64,000 nucleotides of DNA from Batkoa obscura (Eukaryota > Entomophthoromycota > Entomophthoromycetes > Entomophthorales > Batkoaceae): the NCBI GenBank assembly GCA_030770535.1, contig JASVEC010000085.1, positions 1-64,000 of the forward strand, written 5' to 3'. Position numbers and translations under genes: made by a program. Shown piece by piece: positions 1 through 10,920 of the stretch (its first letter is position 1; every line of letters starts with the position of its first letter). The notes below the pieces were generated by a model. That model had not been told where the DNA came from, made no database searches, and saw only the letters and a program-made list of their open reading frames with translations.

Positions 1-338
1 TTTACTTACTATGTAGACTTTTGTTGGATATTATTTCTAAAGTGAAGCATGATCATTAATCATTCAAGTTATTGTACAAAATAATAATCATAGCCTTGTA
101 TTTTCTTTTATAACGCTGTTGATTTTAGATAAGGATCAAAAAAACTATTACTTATTTATAAGCTTACTCCAAAATGGAAAAACCATTTCAAACATATATT
201 TAAAGATCAATATTAAATTTGAGTCACTGTCAATATTAAAAAATTTAAGAAATTGAAGTAGATTTAGTTGAAAAACATTTGTAATCATCAATAGATATTA
301 AATGTTTATTATGAAATTAAATAATAGAGTTAGAGTAT
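1..338. other. Intergenic, nothing seen
   Basis: AT-rich sequence downstream of the membrane-protein gene on the minus strand. I see no ORF, tRNA or repeat that can be supported. Confidence 0.5.
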
Positions 339-1034
339 TTAGGCATCTTCTTGCTTTTCAATAGGCTGTTGAATTGAAGAGTTTGATCTGAAATGAAGAT
401 AAGAAGCAACAGCGAAAACTAAGAAAGTGGCAATGATTGAAATAATATACAGGATAAGAGAACCGGATACAAGTGCATCGTAGTTACCAGATAATACGAT
501 TGAGTTGATTATAATATATACAGCACCACTGATAAGTAAGATGGATCCAATCCAGCTAGATGCAAAGATTTGTGCCTTTTCCTTAAACCATACAACTAGG
601 ATAGCGAAAACTAAAGCAAGGACAATACTTATAACCAAGTTGACAATGTTGTTTGAAACGAAAGGAGAGAAGATAGTCCATAAACTCCAACCTGAAGCTG
701 CTCCTAAAATGATGTCGCCTAAAATACCAATTGCACCACATAAGATAGCACCAAGAATACTAAATCCTATAGTACAGCCAAACACAATCCATAGAGCAGT
801 AGTAGGATCACTTGGTGACACATTTACAATGATAACAATACCAAGAAGATATGTCAAGTAACCAAAGAACCAAAGACCAGAGATTCCACGAGTAAACTTG
901 ATACATTTCAACCCTTTAGCTAAAATTATACCACCGAATAAAAATAAGATGATTCCTAATACTAAGGTGACGATCGACCATATCATTAAATTGTTACTTA
1001 AGTAAGCAGAAGCACTAGAGCTATTAGGGTCCAT
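339..1034 (-). CDS. Seven-pass membrane protein, TMEM198/DUF4203-like
   Basis: Uninterrupted 231-residue reading frame starting at the ATG at 1034. The protein has seven hydrophobic stretches (about residues 16-40, 50-71, 79-98, 99-120, 128-149, 158-178 and 190-212), glycine-rich helices in the middle pair, a short Asn/Ser-rich N-terminus and a charged C-terminal tail ending in Glu-Asp. Length, number of helices and the glycine-rich pattern resemble the TMEM198/DUF4203 group of fungal integral membrane proteins, but this is a topology-level resemblance only. No catalytic or transport motif is visible. No signal peptide apart from helix 1. It stands alone; the next gene is nearly 5 kb away. 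The antisense ORF at 505-861 is a shadow. Function unknown; alternative family assignments of small polytopic proteins are possible. Confidence 0.75.
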   Translation of the reverse strand: MDPNSSSASAYLSNNLMIWSIVTLVLGIILFLFGGIILAKGLKCIKFTRGISGLWFFGYLTYLLGIVIIVNVSPSDPTTALWIVFGCTIGFSILGAILCGAIGILGDIILGAASGWSLWTIFSPFVSNNIVNLVISIVLALVFAILVVWFKEKAQIFASSWIGSILLISGAVYIIINSIVLSGNYDALVSGSLILYIISIIATFLVFAVASYLHFRSNSSIQQPIEKQEDA

Positions 1035-2485
1035 TATGTTATATATATAAATTAAAAATGTAAATTAATAAATATTGCCGTACTTTGTAAACTATTTATA
1101 TGTCTATTTTTAATTTATTATTGTTACTGTGGGGATGTTTTCATTTTTAGTTAACCTTAAACTCTGCATTGCCTATGTTTTTACCAAAAAATTATTTTAT
1201 GCTAAAGTAGTTCCACACAAAATTCCCCTTCGAATTCATGGGTCAATCTTATTCAAGTGGTCCAAAACTTAATTTTAGTCTTTTTCTCACCCTATCAATA
1301 CCTATCAAATTTTTTGTTGAATTAAGATATTTTATGCTTAGCTAAGCTTCCTCCCCCCTCCATCAAACTTTTGACTGGAGGTCTTGGTTCAATTTCGTTT
1401 TGTGGGTGTTTTCAAGTTATAAAAATTTATAACAGGGATTTGTTTTTATATTTTTAAATTTGAATCTTTATTTGAAATTCAGTTACAAAATTTCAAATAG
1501 TCCAATATTAATAAAACAACTATATTATAAGTATTAAACTATACAAAGCTAATATACTCAAATTTAAAAGAATTCCTACTTATTTTTTCCTTTGGTAACT
1601 TAGCGAAATAGCTAGATATTAACATACAACCAAGAAATTTCTGTCATATAAAGATATCATGAATATTGAAATATTGTATAATAACTAATTTAATAAAAGC
1701 TCAAAATGGGCATTTTAAACTGAGTATAGCTTTAAAAGCAAAAAGTCATATATAGACAACTGATTTTTGTAGTATTTTTAGTATTTTAACTATTTGTAGA
1801 ACTTATAAAAGTTGATAGTTTGTGCAATAAATGTTTTTAAATTATTCCTTCTTTTGTTTATAATACATAAAGTACTTAAACTTTGATTTTTTTTATAAAA
1901 ACCATAAAATTAATTTAATATAATTTTGTATTCTGCCAAGTTTTGATTCATATTTTAATAAATCATTTTGATTGCTTGATTATTTAGTATCTATAAATGC
2001 TTCTAAATTGCTTGAAAAGGCATAAAGTTCATCAACGAACAATGTATTAAAAAAACATTTGAATATGAATTCAAGAAAACATTTCATCAAAGATAAAAAT
2101 AAAATAAATGAAGGGAATATAGATTCAGCTCTTTAAGCTTTTCAAAATGACCCTCTATTAAGTATCATTAGTGTACAAACTCATCTCAGTTTATTTCTGT
2201 TAAATTACGCTATATAAAACTCAATATGCCCGTAAAATGAGACAATGGCTTTAGCACTCTAAGCTTAATAAAACAGGGATGAAATGTAATTTGAGACTGT
2301 GCGATTGCTTTGAATGCCTTAAAGCTTTTCAGTATGTTTAAAAAAATAAAAGGAATACCTAGTTAGTCTTTTCCCAAGTGCACTTTATTGCCAATTAGTA
2401 AAGAGTAGGTTTGCAAATCTACGAATTGCCATTATAAATTATGATTTTAAAAGGAGCTGGCGAAAATGTCAATCAGATTGATAAT
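1035..2485. other. Gene-poor AT-rich stretch
   Basis: About 1.45 kb upstream of the membrane-protein gene. No ORF with protein-like composition and no tRNA was found. It presumably holds the promoter of the gene at 339-1034 next to 1035. Confidence 0.5.
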
Positions 2486-2580
2486 GGGAGTGTTTTTTTG
2501 GTTTCATTATTTTTTCCATTTTTAAGCGCTATTTAAGCGGAGAATTTGTTAGTGAAATTCTTACACAAAAATACACCCTC
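2486..2580 (+). mobile_element. MITE copy 1
   Basis: Starts GGGAGTG, contains the core TTTCATTA...AAGCGCTATTT...GTTAGT.AAATTCTT and ends in a diverged CACCCTC followed by ATAT. Same family as the other ~97-bp copies, diverged at both ends. Confidence 0.8.
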
Positions 2581-2698
2581 ATATCTTTTTCAAATCTGAA
2601 AGATAAAGCCTAACTGAAATATCAAATCAACTAAAAGAAAAAAACAAATAATCCAATCTTACATTGACTCATCAACTTTGATAAAAGAAGTAACATAT

Positions 2699-2796
2699 CG
2701 GAGTGTTTTTTTAACTTCATTACTTTTTCCATTTTTCAAGCACTATTTAAGCGGAAAAATTGTTAGTAAAATTCTTAAATACAAAAATACATCCCT
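2699..2796 (+). mobile_element. MITE copy 2
   Basis: About 98 bp, flanked on both sides by ATAT (2695-2698 and 2797-2800). Ends CGGAGTG / CATCCCT; core with CACTATTTAAGCGGAAAAAT. The small ORF 2678-2875 lies across it and is not a gene. Confidence 0.85.
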
Positions 2797-3040
2797 ATAT
2801 CAATTTAAAAGCAGGACTAGAGAAGTATCATATAAAATCGATTTAAGATATTTAATTGTGGATAGTGATTTATAAAATATAATAAGCTCAATAAGAAAGC
2901 GAAAATATATTTGATCAAGTACTAGTCCACCAAAAGGAATTAAAACCTTTTTATAAGGTTTTAATGTAACTGAGAAGCAGTAAGAGATTCATGGAACTAA
3001 TCAAAACAGTAATCGAATTTAATGTAAAAAATTTATTATA

Positions 3041-3140
3041 TGTAAATCCATCTATATTTAAGAACTTTACTCAGTTTTTCCACTTAAATAGTGTTTAAAA
3101 GATAGAAAAAGTGATAAAGTCACCAGAGAAAATAACCCTC
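3041..3140 (-). mobile_element. MITE copy 3 (degraded, reverse)
   Basis: Reverse-oriented relative with recognisable AAGAACTTTACT, TTTTTCCACTTAAATAGTG and GATAGAAAAAGTGAT segments; terminal bases are strongly diverged, so the boundaries are approximate. Confidence 0.6.
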
Positions 3141-3671
3141 ATACAAATTTCAGAGCATTAAACAGAAAATTATACAACAAATAACGCCACATTTCGTTTT
3201 CTTTAAAAAGGTTATAGATCGATTTTGACTTTTTAATTATACCTTGTTGACAATCTTTATCTCATTTTATCGCCTCCTATAGGGTAAAAATTGCTGCAAT
3301 AAGTAGCATTTTGTACTTTTATTTATAAAAACTTAATTTAAGCTATAGATAGAACCTCAGATTAGCCTTAGCCTTTCCATAGCAGATTGAAATTTAAAAC
3401 AGATTTGAACCTTCTAGCTAAATTCTTACAACTTGTTGTTATTAATATACTCCTTTCTATTACTAGTATATTTAGTTTTAATTTTTGTATGCACCAATAG
3501 CTTAAATTTTATAAATAAGCAACCTTACTCGCTATAATCTTTGTACTATAAATAAAAATCTACTTGATTTAGGAAAAGAAGTTTTTTTGTGTGAAGGATT
3601 CTTAAAGTTAACCTATAAAAACAAAATTTAAAATTAAAATTAAAATCAAAAAATAACTAAAAGATAAATAT
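3141..3671. other. Intergenic, nothing seen
   Basis: AT-rich stretch between a degraded MITE and the ORF remnants that begin near 3672. No feature supported. Confidence 0.45.
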
Positions 3672-5031
3672 TTGAAGGTTGGTACAAAGCTTATAGAAAT
3701 TGACTATAACCCCAAAAAAAGCCTTGTAAAGGCATTAGAGAAAATTAGTATATTAATACCAGTACCATCCGCTCCAAATGTTGCAGAAGTTCATATAGAT
3801 TTGATTGATATTTCTATTAAAGTTAAGGTAAAGTTGTTTATCTCATCCGAGTTTGCAGCGGAAGTAGAAGGATAAGGTTTAATTATTTTTAAGAAGCAAA
3901 GCAATTAATCAATGATATTGCAGAATTGACAACTCATTCAATTCGCCAAAATCAGCTGTTAGGAAACATCTTGAAAGCTCAAGTCTAGATTATATCCATT
4001 ATAATAATAGCTTTTTTATGTAGCATTTATTATCGGATTATATTCAATAAATGTGCTCAACTATGAAGCCAGAATTGCCGGCAGTGGGGATATAAAGCTC
4101 ACAACTACCAGTATAAGTAATGCTAGTAAATCTGCTCCCTAGACATTATTTACCTGAAGTTAGGAACCAGTTTGCTGATATAGTTGAAAAAAATACTACC
4201 ATGAATAAGATATTCAGAGATATTTCTGAGGTTAGTGATGAGTCATTCGAAGTTAGAAAAATCTCAATAGAAGCTAATAAAGTGATTGATGACAAAAAGA
4301 CTGAATTCTTTGCGTTGATCTCTTATTTGTTTAGAAGAGATATCGAAAATGGACATATATACCTCAAGGGGATTCAAACCATCTTTTTCCAGATTTCAAG
4401 TTTTCCTCAATAAAAAAGTATGTCAAACAAGCTTTCTTTAATTGAAATATTAACCTTCGAAGGTTAAATATTATTTTAGTCAATAACAAACTGAGCTAAA
4501 TGTTGTTTAACAAAAGAATAAGTTTATAAATAACTAGAAAGCATTTTCAATCCTTTTTCTTTTATTTAGTTTGTAGTGTTATTAAGTTTTAACAAATTAC
4601 CAGATATCATACTGAGAAAGGTGTTCAAATTGTTAAATCCAGCTGAGTTATTTGAATTAAAGCTCTTAAGTATTTGTTCAAAGTTGTAGACTGCATCATT
4701 AGATACAATTTAGTATGTCCTTGGATACAATAAGAACGAACTTAAACAATATCGAAATTTCCAAGGAGAATTTATCAAAGAAAATGGGTTATTGATGAAA
4801 CATTTAAATACTAATAATGATGATATTGAGTTTTTAACTGAATGTTCAAGTGTGGTGTTTATAAGTTACAATTGTACATATACTATTAATAAAAGTGATA
4901 AAGCCATTAAATTAGAAAATAAAGTACCAAAATTAAGAAAAGTGAAAAGTTATTATAGCTATAAACATCTGTCAAATTTATCGAGCGTTTATTTGAAACA
5001 AACGAAGTATTTGAATTTATGGAATATTTGA
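3672..5031 (+). pseudogene. Cluster of short ORF remnants, possible decayed gene
   Basis: Three plus-strand frames with protein-like, charged composition lie in a row: 3672-3875 (67 codons), 4120-4413 (97 codons) and 4792-5031 (79 codons). The middle one has a balanced sequence containing SFEVRKISIEANKVIDD and looks more like real protein than the random frames of this AT-rich DNA. They are separated by stops in all frames, and I could not connect them with plausible GT..AG introns. I do not recognise any of them. They may be pieces of one decayed gene or of an unrelated repeat; expression or similarity data would decide. A MITE follows at 5071. Confidence 0.3.
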
Positions 5032-5070
5032 AATTCGCAAGGAATTGTTATTAAAAATGTAATTAAATAT

Positions 5071-5168
5071 GGGGATGTTTTTTTTGATTTCATTACTTTT
5101 CCGTTTTTTAAGCACTACTTGAGTGGAAAGATTGTTAGTAAAATTGTTAAACAAAAAAATACATCACC
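5071..5168 (+). mobile_element. MITE copy 4
   Basis: About 98 bp beginning GGGGATGTTTTTTTTGATTT after an ATAT, and ending CATCACC. Core contains AAGCACTACTTGAGTGGAAAG. Confidence 0.85.
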
Positions 5169-5772
5169 ATTTCAAACCTACTTTTGAAGTATTTTTTTAA
5201 TCCTTATTTCCAAACGTTGAGATAATTAGGGTTAAAGTTTTTAATCTTATAGATACTGGTAGACAGATTAGTTACAAGCTAAGTATTTCTCTATTAATTA
5301 TTGTGCCTGTTAAAGATAAAAAGCTTTCTAATGTGATCGAAAATAATATTACGTTAGACTGGTATAAGTGTTAGTGTAAGTTCATATTTTTATTATAATA
5401 ATAAATATTAATAGCTTAACTATTATTGTTTAAATTTCAAATATGAATCTATATATTGTATAAATGTTAAATCTAAGGTGATGCTTAAAAAAACTTTAAC
5501 ATTTAAAGCGTTGAAAGCAGCCATTAAAACGCTATAGTAATGATAAAATGATATTTGAATGCTTGTTATTTTTCTATTTTCAAGCTTAAAATTTGAATAG
5601 ATTAACTCCAAATTAATAAAAGATGTGCTCACATTAATAGTTTAAGTCATTTTTTTATTTTAATTGGCTTACTTATTTTAAGAGCAAAAGAATAATTTAA
5701 AAAACTGATCAATTCATAGTTTATCTTTTTATAAAACTTCTATTTCATTATAATTAATTTCAACTTATTAAA
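5169..5772. other. Intergenic region upstream of NUF2
   Basis: About 600 bp of AT-rich DNA with no supported gene. A minus-strand 69-codon frame at 5423-5632 is most likely chance. Confidence 0.5.
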
Positions 5773-7286
5773 ATGAGTTTTAACAAAACGATTGATGAGC
5801 CAATTCTTGAACCGCAGCAGATAGTAGAAGTATTAAGGAAGTTAGAAATATACATCCATGAAACACAAATTTTGAAACCTTCTGAAATGGACTGCCTTAC
5901 AATCTTCAATTCAATAAGCGAATTGTTTCTAGGTATCGGTCTTGTGCCTGATATTGAGTACGTTAGAAATCATTTTAAAGAGTATGATCATATATTACAA
6001 GATCTTGCTGGATTACTTGCTTATCTTAAAAGATTGTAATTTTTCTTTGTTTAGTTTTGATTGTATGACTAATTATAAGTTTAGAAATGAATTTTTTAAA
6101 TCGTTGAATATTGAGCCTGTTAGCTATATTGATTTAGTTGAGCCTAAACCTAAGAAAATAATAAGGATCTTGTCTCAACTAATTAACTTTTTAAGGTATA
6201 GGGAATTTTATTCTAAACTTATAGATGATAGGATTAGAGCGCTGGTAACTATTAAAATGACCATTTCTGATATATTATTTACAATTAATCCTAGAATGAA
6301 GTATCTGATAAGCTGGATGAAAAACTGGAAGAAAATAGGCAAATGAAACAATACAATATTGAAAATGAGTAAGCATAAAATTATTATCTTATTATAGTTG
6401 TCTAAATTCGTTAGAATAACCGAAGATGAAGTTTACCAAGAAAGCAAAATCAATTCAATAATTAAAATAGATAAAGAAGAGATGATAATGATGGCTAAAG
6501 AGCAAGAGAAAACGTCAGCGGTACATGATGAGTTAAGAGAAATTCATACAAAAAATCGAATAAAGATTGATGCATTGGAAGAAGTAATTAAAAAAGGTAA
6601 ATATATTATTACCGAATTAAGTTCCATGATTATCGAAGATCCAGCCAAATTGATGGAGTCCATTAAAAAGAATCGAGAAGATAATACAAAAATGGAACAA
6701 ATTATAGCAATTGGCATGGAAGAAATAAATAAAATTAAAGACCAGATTAATATATTAAAAGATAACAGAGAAGAGTTGGAAATAAGAAAAAAACTGATAA
6801 AAGAGCTAATGATACAAATTAAGAGATTTGCAAGTTTAGATAAAAAACAAAAGGAATTCAAAGATAAAAATGAAACATTAGAGAAAGCTATAGGAGACTT
6901 TAAAGCGGAAGAAAAAGTAATATAATGTAGTTTATATTTGAACATAAATATTAATTCTGCTTTAGGTTCTACTAATGGAAGATGAAAGGATAACTAATGA
7001 AGTAAAAGAACGGAATGAAAATTATAAAAAGAAAAGAGAAATGCTATCAATCGAAAAATATAAAAGTGAGTTAGTTAAAAGGAAGAGAGAAGAAGCAATG
7101 AAAGTTGCAGATAATGAAAAGAGAGAGTTACATAAGCGATTAAAAGCATTGGAAGAAGAAAAAAGAGAAATAGTAGAGAGTAATGACCATAAAGTAAAAA
7201 AAATAATTTTAACAAACAACAATCTTGTTAAAAAAGCAAATAAATTTTGTAAACTTGTTCAAGAAATGGTTAAAATTATAAAATAG
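5773..7286 (+). CDS. NUF2: Kinetochore protein NUF2 (NDC80 complex)
   Basis: Subunit of the NDC80 kinetochore complex that binds spindle microtubules together with NDC80. I read five exons: 5773-6035, 6085-6244, 6295-6368, 6415-6916 and 6966-7286, which join in frame to about 439 residues, close to the 451-464 of yeast and human NUF2. Residues 1 to about 140 form the calponin-homology-like head: the start has the pattern (P)ILEPQQIVEVLRKLEI, followed by NIEPVSYIDL, a proline/lysine segment and LINFLRYREF, matching the family signature of a DF/DL segment followed by a conserved F-x-R-E helix. The remainder is a long coiled coil, including the IIEDPAKLMESIKKNR stretch that corresponds to the IVDSPEKL region of human NUF2. 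It stands alone between repeat DNA and tRNA-Ile. Exon borders are inferred from GT..AG and frame; no transcript was available. Confidence 0.85.
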
Positions 7287-7645
7287 AAGTGAAAGTAGTT
7301 GCTTTAATTTTAATAAACTTATTTATGATTTACGATTTGTTTTATTTTGTTTAAAAGCTTATTATTTATATCGATTTTATAGTAAATATATTTTTGGTCA
7401 TTATCAAACTTAGTCTAACAGAGTGATAATAATTAAATTCATTATATCAAAAAGTTATTGGCTGTTTTAATATTAATCTAAGTAAACCCAACTTATATTT
7501 AAACAATTACTAATAGAAATAGCAAATTTTTGGATGTCCAAAGCATTTTACAATAAAACAATAATATTTAGAGCTATTATGAACTACAAATAAATAAAAC
7601 TAATTCAGATTTAAAAAAATAGTCAATATTTTGATTGCAAAATTA
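7287..7645. other. Intergenic, nothing seen
   Basis: AT-rich 3' flank of NUF2 up to the tRNA-Ile gene. No supported feature. Confidence 0.5.
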
Positions 7646-7718
7646 TGCTCCGTATAGGGCTTGAACCTATGACCTTAGCGTTATTAGCACCACGCTCTGC
7701 CAACTGAGCTAACGGAGC
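7646..7718 (-). tRNA. tRNA-Ile (AAT anticodon)
   Basis: A 73-nt cloverleaf on the minus strand: acceptor GCTCCGT/ACGGAGC with discriminator A, D-stem GCTC/GAGC, anticodon loop CTAATAA (anticodon AAT) and T-loop GTTCAAGC. No intron. The only Ile tRNA in the window. Confidence 0.93.
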
Positions 7719-7719
7719 T

Positions 7720-8730
7720 TATCTATTACTTATTTTTTTGAATAATATTCTATAATTATATTTAAAATTATTATACAGTGATTGACGTTGCAAATTAAAA
7801 TACTTACGTTTATAATTCATGTACTACTTTAACATGACTGTAATAAGTTTATTTATTAATTAGCTTACTTTAGGATTTTTGTGTTAAAAAATTGTTTTTA
7901 ATTGATATATGATAATACGAGTAAAAGTTTTATGTACTCTTGACCAATTATTATATAGCAAGAAGCTTTACCTTGTCATTTTTTTTACCACTTCACTATC
8001 AGCTATTATCATTTGTATACTAAAATCCTGAATGAGTGATTTTTTATTTTTATAAGTAATTTCATTTAACAATCATATAATTCAATATCTAAATAAATTG
8101 GTGATATAAGGTTTTTAGATAAATAAAAATAGTCTAATTATTCAATGTAGATTACTTTCAGTCAATTTAAAAATATATTTAAAAATCATATTATATCTAG
8201 TTAATTATTTTTACACCTTATAGTTCTAAAAACAATATCTAAATCAGAGATAGGCCAAATAATATGGAAATATTAAAAATTCCTAGACATCAGATGTCCG
8301 AATAGAAAAGACAGAATTATTTTGTCTAAAACCATTAATTTCATGTATTGAAAACTAGAAGTAATTTACACAATAAAATGGAAGAACAAGGGATGTGTAC
8401 TAACATCCTAAAAAAGTAAGGTATTAACAAATAAGTATCCAACTACAATTACAAATTCAAATAGTACACAGTTTAGTTGCAAAATTATTAGCAAAGTTGA
8501 TCATTAACCAAAATAAAATTACAAAACCGTAATCAAAATACTTATTTAGTTATAATGTTTTAATATAACTTAAATTAAGTCTAAAATTCTAGAATTAGCA
8601 CATATTTAGAAATATACTAAAAATATTTAACAATGCACTATAAAACAGTCAATTGACCTGATGAACTATCCATAATCAGATGATAGTATCACACAGTTTA
8701 GTAGATAGTTCTATCATTTACTAATTGAAA
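7720..8730. other. Intergenic, nothing seen
   Basis: About 1 kb of AT-rich DNA between tRNA-Ile and the trypsin gene promoter. No ORF or repeat supported. Confidence 0.5.
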
Positions 8731-8740
8731 GTATAAATAC
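8731..8740 (+). promoter_or_regulatory. TATA-like box of the trypsin gene
   Basis: GTATAAATAC lies about 57-66 bp upstream of the trypsin ATG at 8797, a normal place for a TATA element with a short 5' leader. Inferred by position and motif. Confidence 0.5.
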
Positions 8741-8796
8741 CAATAAACTTACATTTCTGGAAAACAATAACTCTAGTACAGCTACTAAATATTCAA

Positions 8797-9622
8797 ATGC
8801 AATTCTTCAGTTTAACTTTTTTACTCACTTTACTCACCAGCACTGCCCACTGTGGTATCAATGGTGATGGTCGAATCATAGGTGGCTACGAAGTAACCCC
8901 AGCTTTTAAATATCCCTTTGCAGCTGTTATTTATCGCAATGGAGGATTAAGTTGTCAAGGTACTTTATATCGTAAAAACCGTTTAATAACTGCAGGTCAC
9001 TGTGGTGGTGGAGTTAATGAATTTAAAGTGCTAATTCATCGTCATAACTTAACTTTAACTGATGCTCAAGAGCAAGGTTATCGTGTGGGGGTAAAACAAA
9101 TTGTTACTCATCCATTACATGATGGTCAACAAAGATATGATATTGCTATTTGGAAGTTAGATTCCAATGATAACTCAGAGAATGGTATCTATCTTGATGA
9201 AAGTGGCTTATATGCAAAAGATAAGATGCTAGTTAATGTTATTGGATGGGGCACTACTGCTGAAGGTGGTTCTATTCCTAAAAAATTATTACAAACTGAT
9301 GTACCCATTGTTAATGTGGATGAATGTGTTAAAGCCTATGCTAATAATACTAGAAAAGTGGATAAAAGCGTACAATTATGTGCTGGATTTCAAGAAGGAG
9401 GTAAAGACACCTGTCAAGGGGATTCGGGTGGTCCTTTGTTTACTAATGTCAATGGTAAATACCATATCATTGGTATCACTTCCTGGGGTAAGGGATGTGG
9501 TAGGCCTAACTTTCCAGGGGTAAGTTTAATAATATTTTAGTTTTGTTCTTTATTAATGATTTTATTAGGTATATACTAAAATTAATGCAGTACTTGACTT
9601 CATTAAAAAAGAAACTGTTTAA
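8797..9622 (+). CDS. Secreted trypsin-like serine protease (S1 family)
   Basis: Secreted endopeptidase cleaving after Lys/Arg. Two exons, 8797-9519 and 9569-9622, separated by a 49-nt intron; joined product 258 residues. Residues 1-18 are a hydrophobic signal peptide; a short propeptide ends in Arg26, followed by the mature N-terminus IIGGYEV typical of chymotrypsin-fold zymogens. The catalytic triad is visible: His68 in LITAGHC, Asp115 in RYDIAIWKL and Ser210 in CQGDSGGP. Asp204, six residues before the serine, is the S1-pocket residue that gives trypsin specificity. Six further cysteines fit the family disulfides. The second exon supplies the C-terminal helix (VYTKINAVLDFIKKE). Trypsins are patchily distributed in fungi and are often enriched in lineages that attack animals, so this is a lifestyle hint. 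Complete and apparently functional. Confidence 0.93.
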
Positions 9623-9952
9623 TTAAATAAAGTTTATCAACTAAATTTTAGTTCGAGTATTTTTTTATCTATAAAATAATTTGTTAAAAAATAAAATCTT
9701 AATAATAAATAGAAAATCAACAATAACAAATAAATAAAAACCTATTGAATATTGAAAATAGATGGCATTTATTAAGATCATAGAATAATGAATGACTATA
9801 ATTATATATTTATAGCTATCTATAAAACGCTGTATGGAGAAAGGTGTAATATAGGAAACCAGAATAATGAAATACAAGTTTCATTTATTGAACTTATGAC
9901 ATATAATAAGAATATATATTTTTTACAGTTAAAAGCATCAGTAACTAAAAAG
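9623..9952. other. Short intergenic stretch
   Basis: About 330 bp between the trypsin gene and tRNA-Asn; overlapping small frames on both strands (9665-9877, 9788-9991) look like chance, one of them running through the tRNA. Confidence 0.5.
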
Positions 9953-10026
9953 GCTCGTATGGCGCAATTGGCTAGCGCGTCCGACTGTTAATCGGGAGGT
10001 TACTGGTTCGATCCCAGTTATGAGCG
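9953..10026 (+). tRNA. tRNA-Asn (GTT), copy 1
   Basis: A 74-nt cloverleaf: acceptor GCTCGTA/TATGAGC, discriminator G, anticodon loop CTGTTAA (anticodon GTT), T-loop GTTCGATC. Identical to the copies at 15964, 25926 and 32106. A MITE begins 26 bp downstream. Confidence 0.95.
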
Positions 10027-10140
10027 CGTTCGATTTTTCCAATAGAATATTTGGGGATGTTTTTTTAGCTTCAGCATTTTTCCATCTTTTAAGCGCTATT
10101 TGAGTGGGAAAATTGTTAGTAAAATTCTTAAATACAAAAC

Positions 10141-10636
10141 TGTGAAATCTGGTACTCAGGGTTTGGAGTCAAGAACAGCTATTGCTGGGTTGACTACACT
10201 ACAAGTCGAAAGGTCTTAGTTTATGTGACTAAGGTAGACTTAGATTATGAGGAATAGCACGTAATAGGTTACAAGCTATATAAGACAAATAGAATAGACA
10301 ATACTAATGTAAAATCTATGTAAAATACTATTAAGAAAACTTAGTGGCTTTATTAAATGTTCGAGATATCAGGGAATAATTCAGTTAAAAAGCCTTAAGC
10401 TACTATACTCTGAAAACTCTTTTATACTCTGAAAACTCTTTTATACTCTGAAAACTCTTTTATACTCTGAAAAGTATAAATATCAAAATGAGATGATAAT
10501 ATTCTTTGGGATGGAGCTAGAAATTCTCATAACAAATCAAAATAAGAACATGGGATTGATTTCCTCTGAGCTCGAGAACACAACAGCTTAGGCGATTGTT
10601 ATGTTATAATTAACCATGGGACTGACAAAGCGATAT
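10141..10636 (+). mobile_element. ~0.5-kb inserted element with TGTGAAAT ends
   Basis: A 496-bp non-coding element inside MITE copy 5. It begins TGTGAAAT and ends ATTTCACA, an 8-bp inverted terminus, with a shared flanking sequence (AAAC, extendable to ACAAAAC) that looks like a target duplication. It may be a solo LTR (TG...CA ends) or a small non-autonomous DNA element; no coding capacity was seen, so the family cannot be set. Internally it holds a tandem repeat at 10404-10475. A partial second copy lies in reverse orientation at 10912-11257. Confidence 0.6.
10404..10475. repeat. 19-bp tandem repeat, about 3.8 units
   Basis: Units starting TATACTCTGAAAACTCTTT at about 10404, 10423, 10442 and 10461. 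The reverse copy of the host element at 10.97 kb has fewer units, so the array has changed in number since the two copies separated. Confidence 0.85.
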
Positions 10637-10689
10637 TTCACAAAACTACATCCCCATTCATTAAATTTTATTAATAACTATTAAATAAA

Positions 10690-10780
10690 AATGTATTTTT
10701 TTATTTAGGAATTTTACTAACAATCTTTCTACTCAGATAGCATTTAAAAAATGAAAAAGTGATAACAAAAGGAACATTTC
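10690..10780 (-). mobile_element. MITE copy 6 (reverse, diverged)
   Basis: AATGTATTTTTTTATTTAGG...TTTACTAACAATCTTTCTACTCAGATAG...ATGAAAAAGTGATAAC is a reverse MITE with diverged ends. Confidence 0.65.
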
Positions 10781-10890
10781 TAATTTAGCATTTAATAAAA
10801 GGGTATAAAAGTCTTTTAATCAGCTGTTTATGATAAGCTAAAATTCTTAGTTCTAATGATTAAGGTCAACTTATAAAAAAACAATATATA

Positions 10891-10920
10891 GGGATGTATT
10901 TTTGTGTTTAAGAATTTCTA
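10891..10920 (-). mobile_element. MITE end fragment
   Basis: GGGATGTATTTTTGTGTTTAAG is the right end of a MITE in reverse orientation; it continues directly into the partial reverse copy of the 0.5-kb element. Confidence 0.65.

Larger units (their letters stand above)
10053..10660 (+). mobile_element. MITE copy 5 carrying a ~0.5-kb insertion
   Basis: Positions 10053-10140 are a normal MITE left part (GGGGATGTTTTTTTAGC... to TTCTTAAATACAAAAC). The expected right end TACATCCCC is found only at about 10646, so the MITE has been split by an inserted element (separate entry). The sequence ACAAAAC is present on both sides of the insertion. Confidence 0.75.

Noticed and set aside
505-861. 118-codon plus-strand ORF
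   Set aside because: Antisense of the membrane-protein gene at 339-1034.
6036-6054. A 19-nt ultra-short intron in NUF2 (GTAATTTTTC...TTTAG)
   Set aside because: It restores the frame, but a 49-nt intron ending at 6084 also does so, has a branch-like TGACTAAT and gives a better match to the NUF2 family.
10404-10475. CRISPR-like repeat array
   Set aside because: The 19-bp units are directly contiguous with no spacers, and the genome is eukaryotic.
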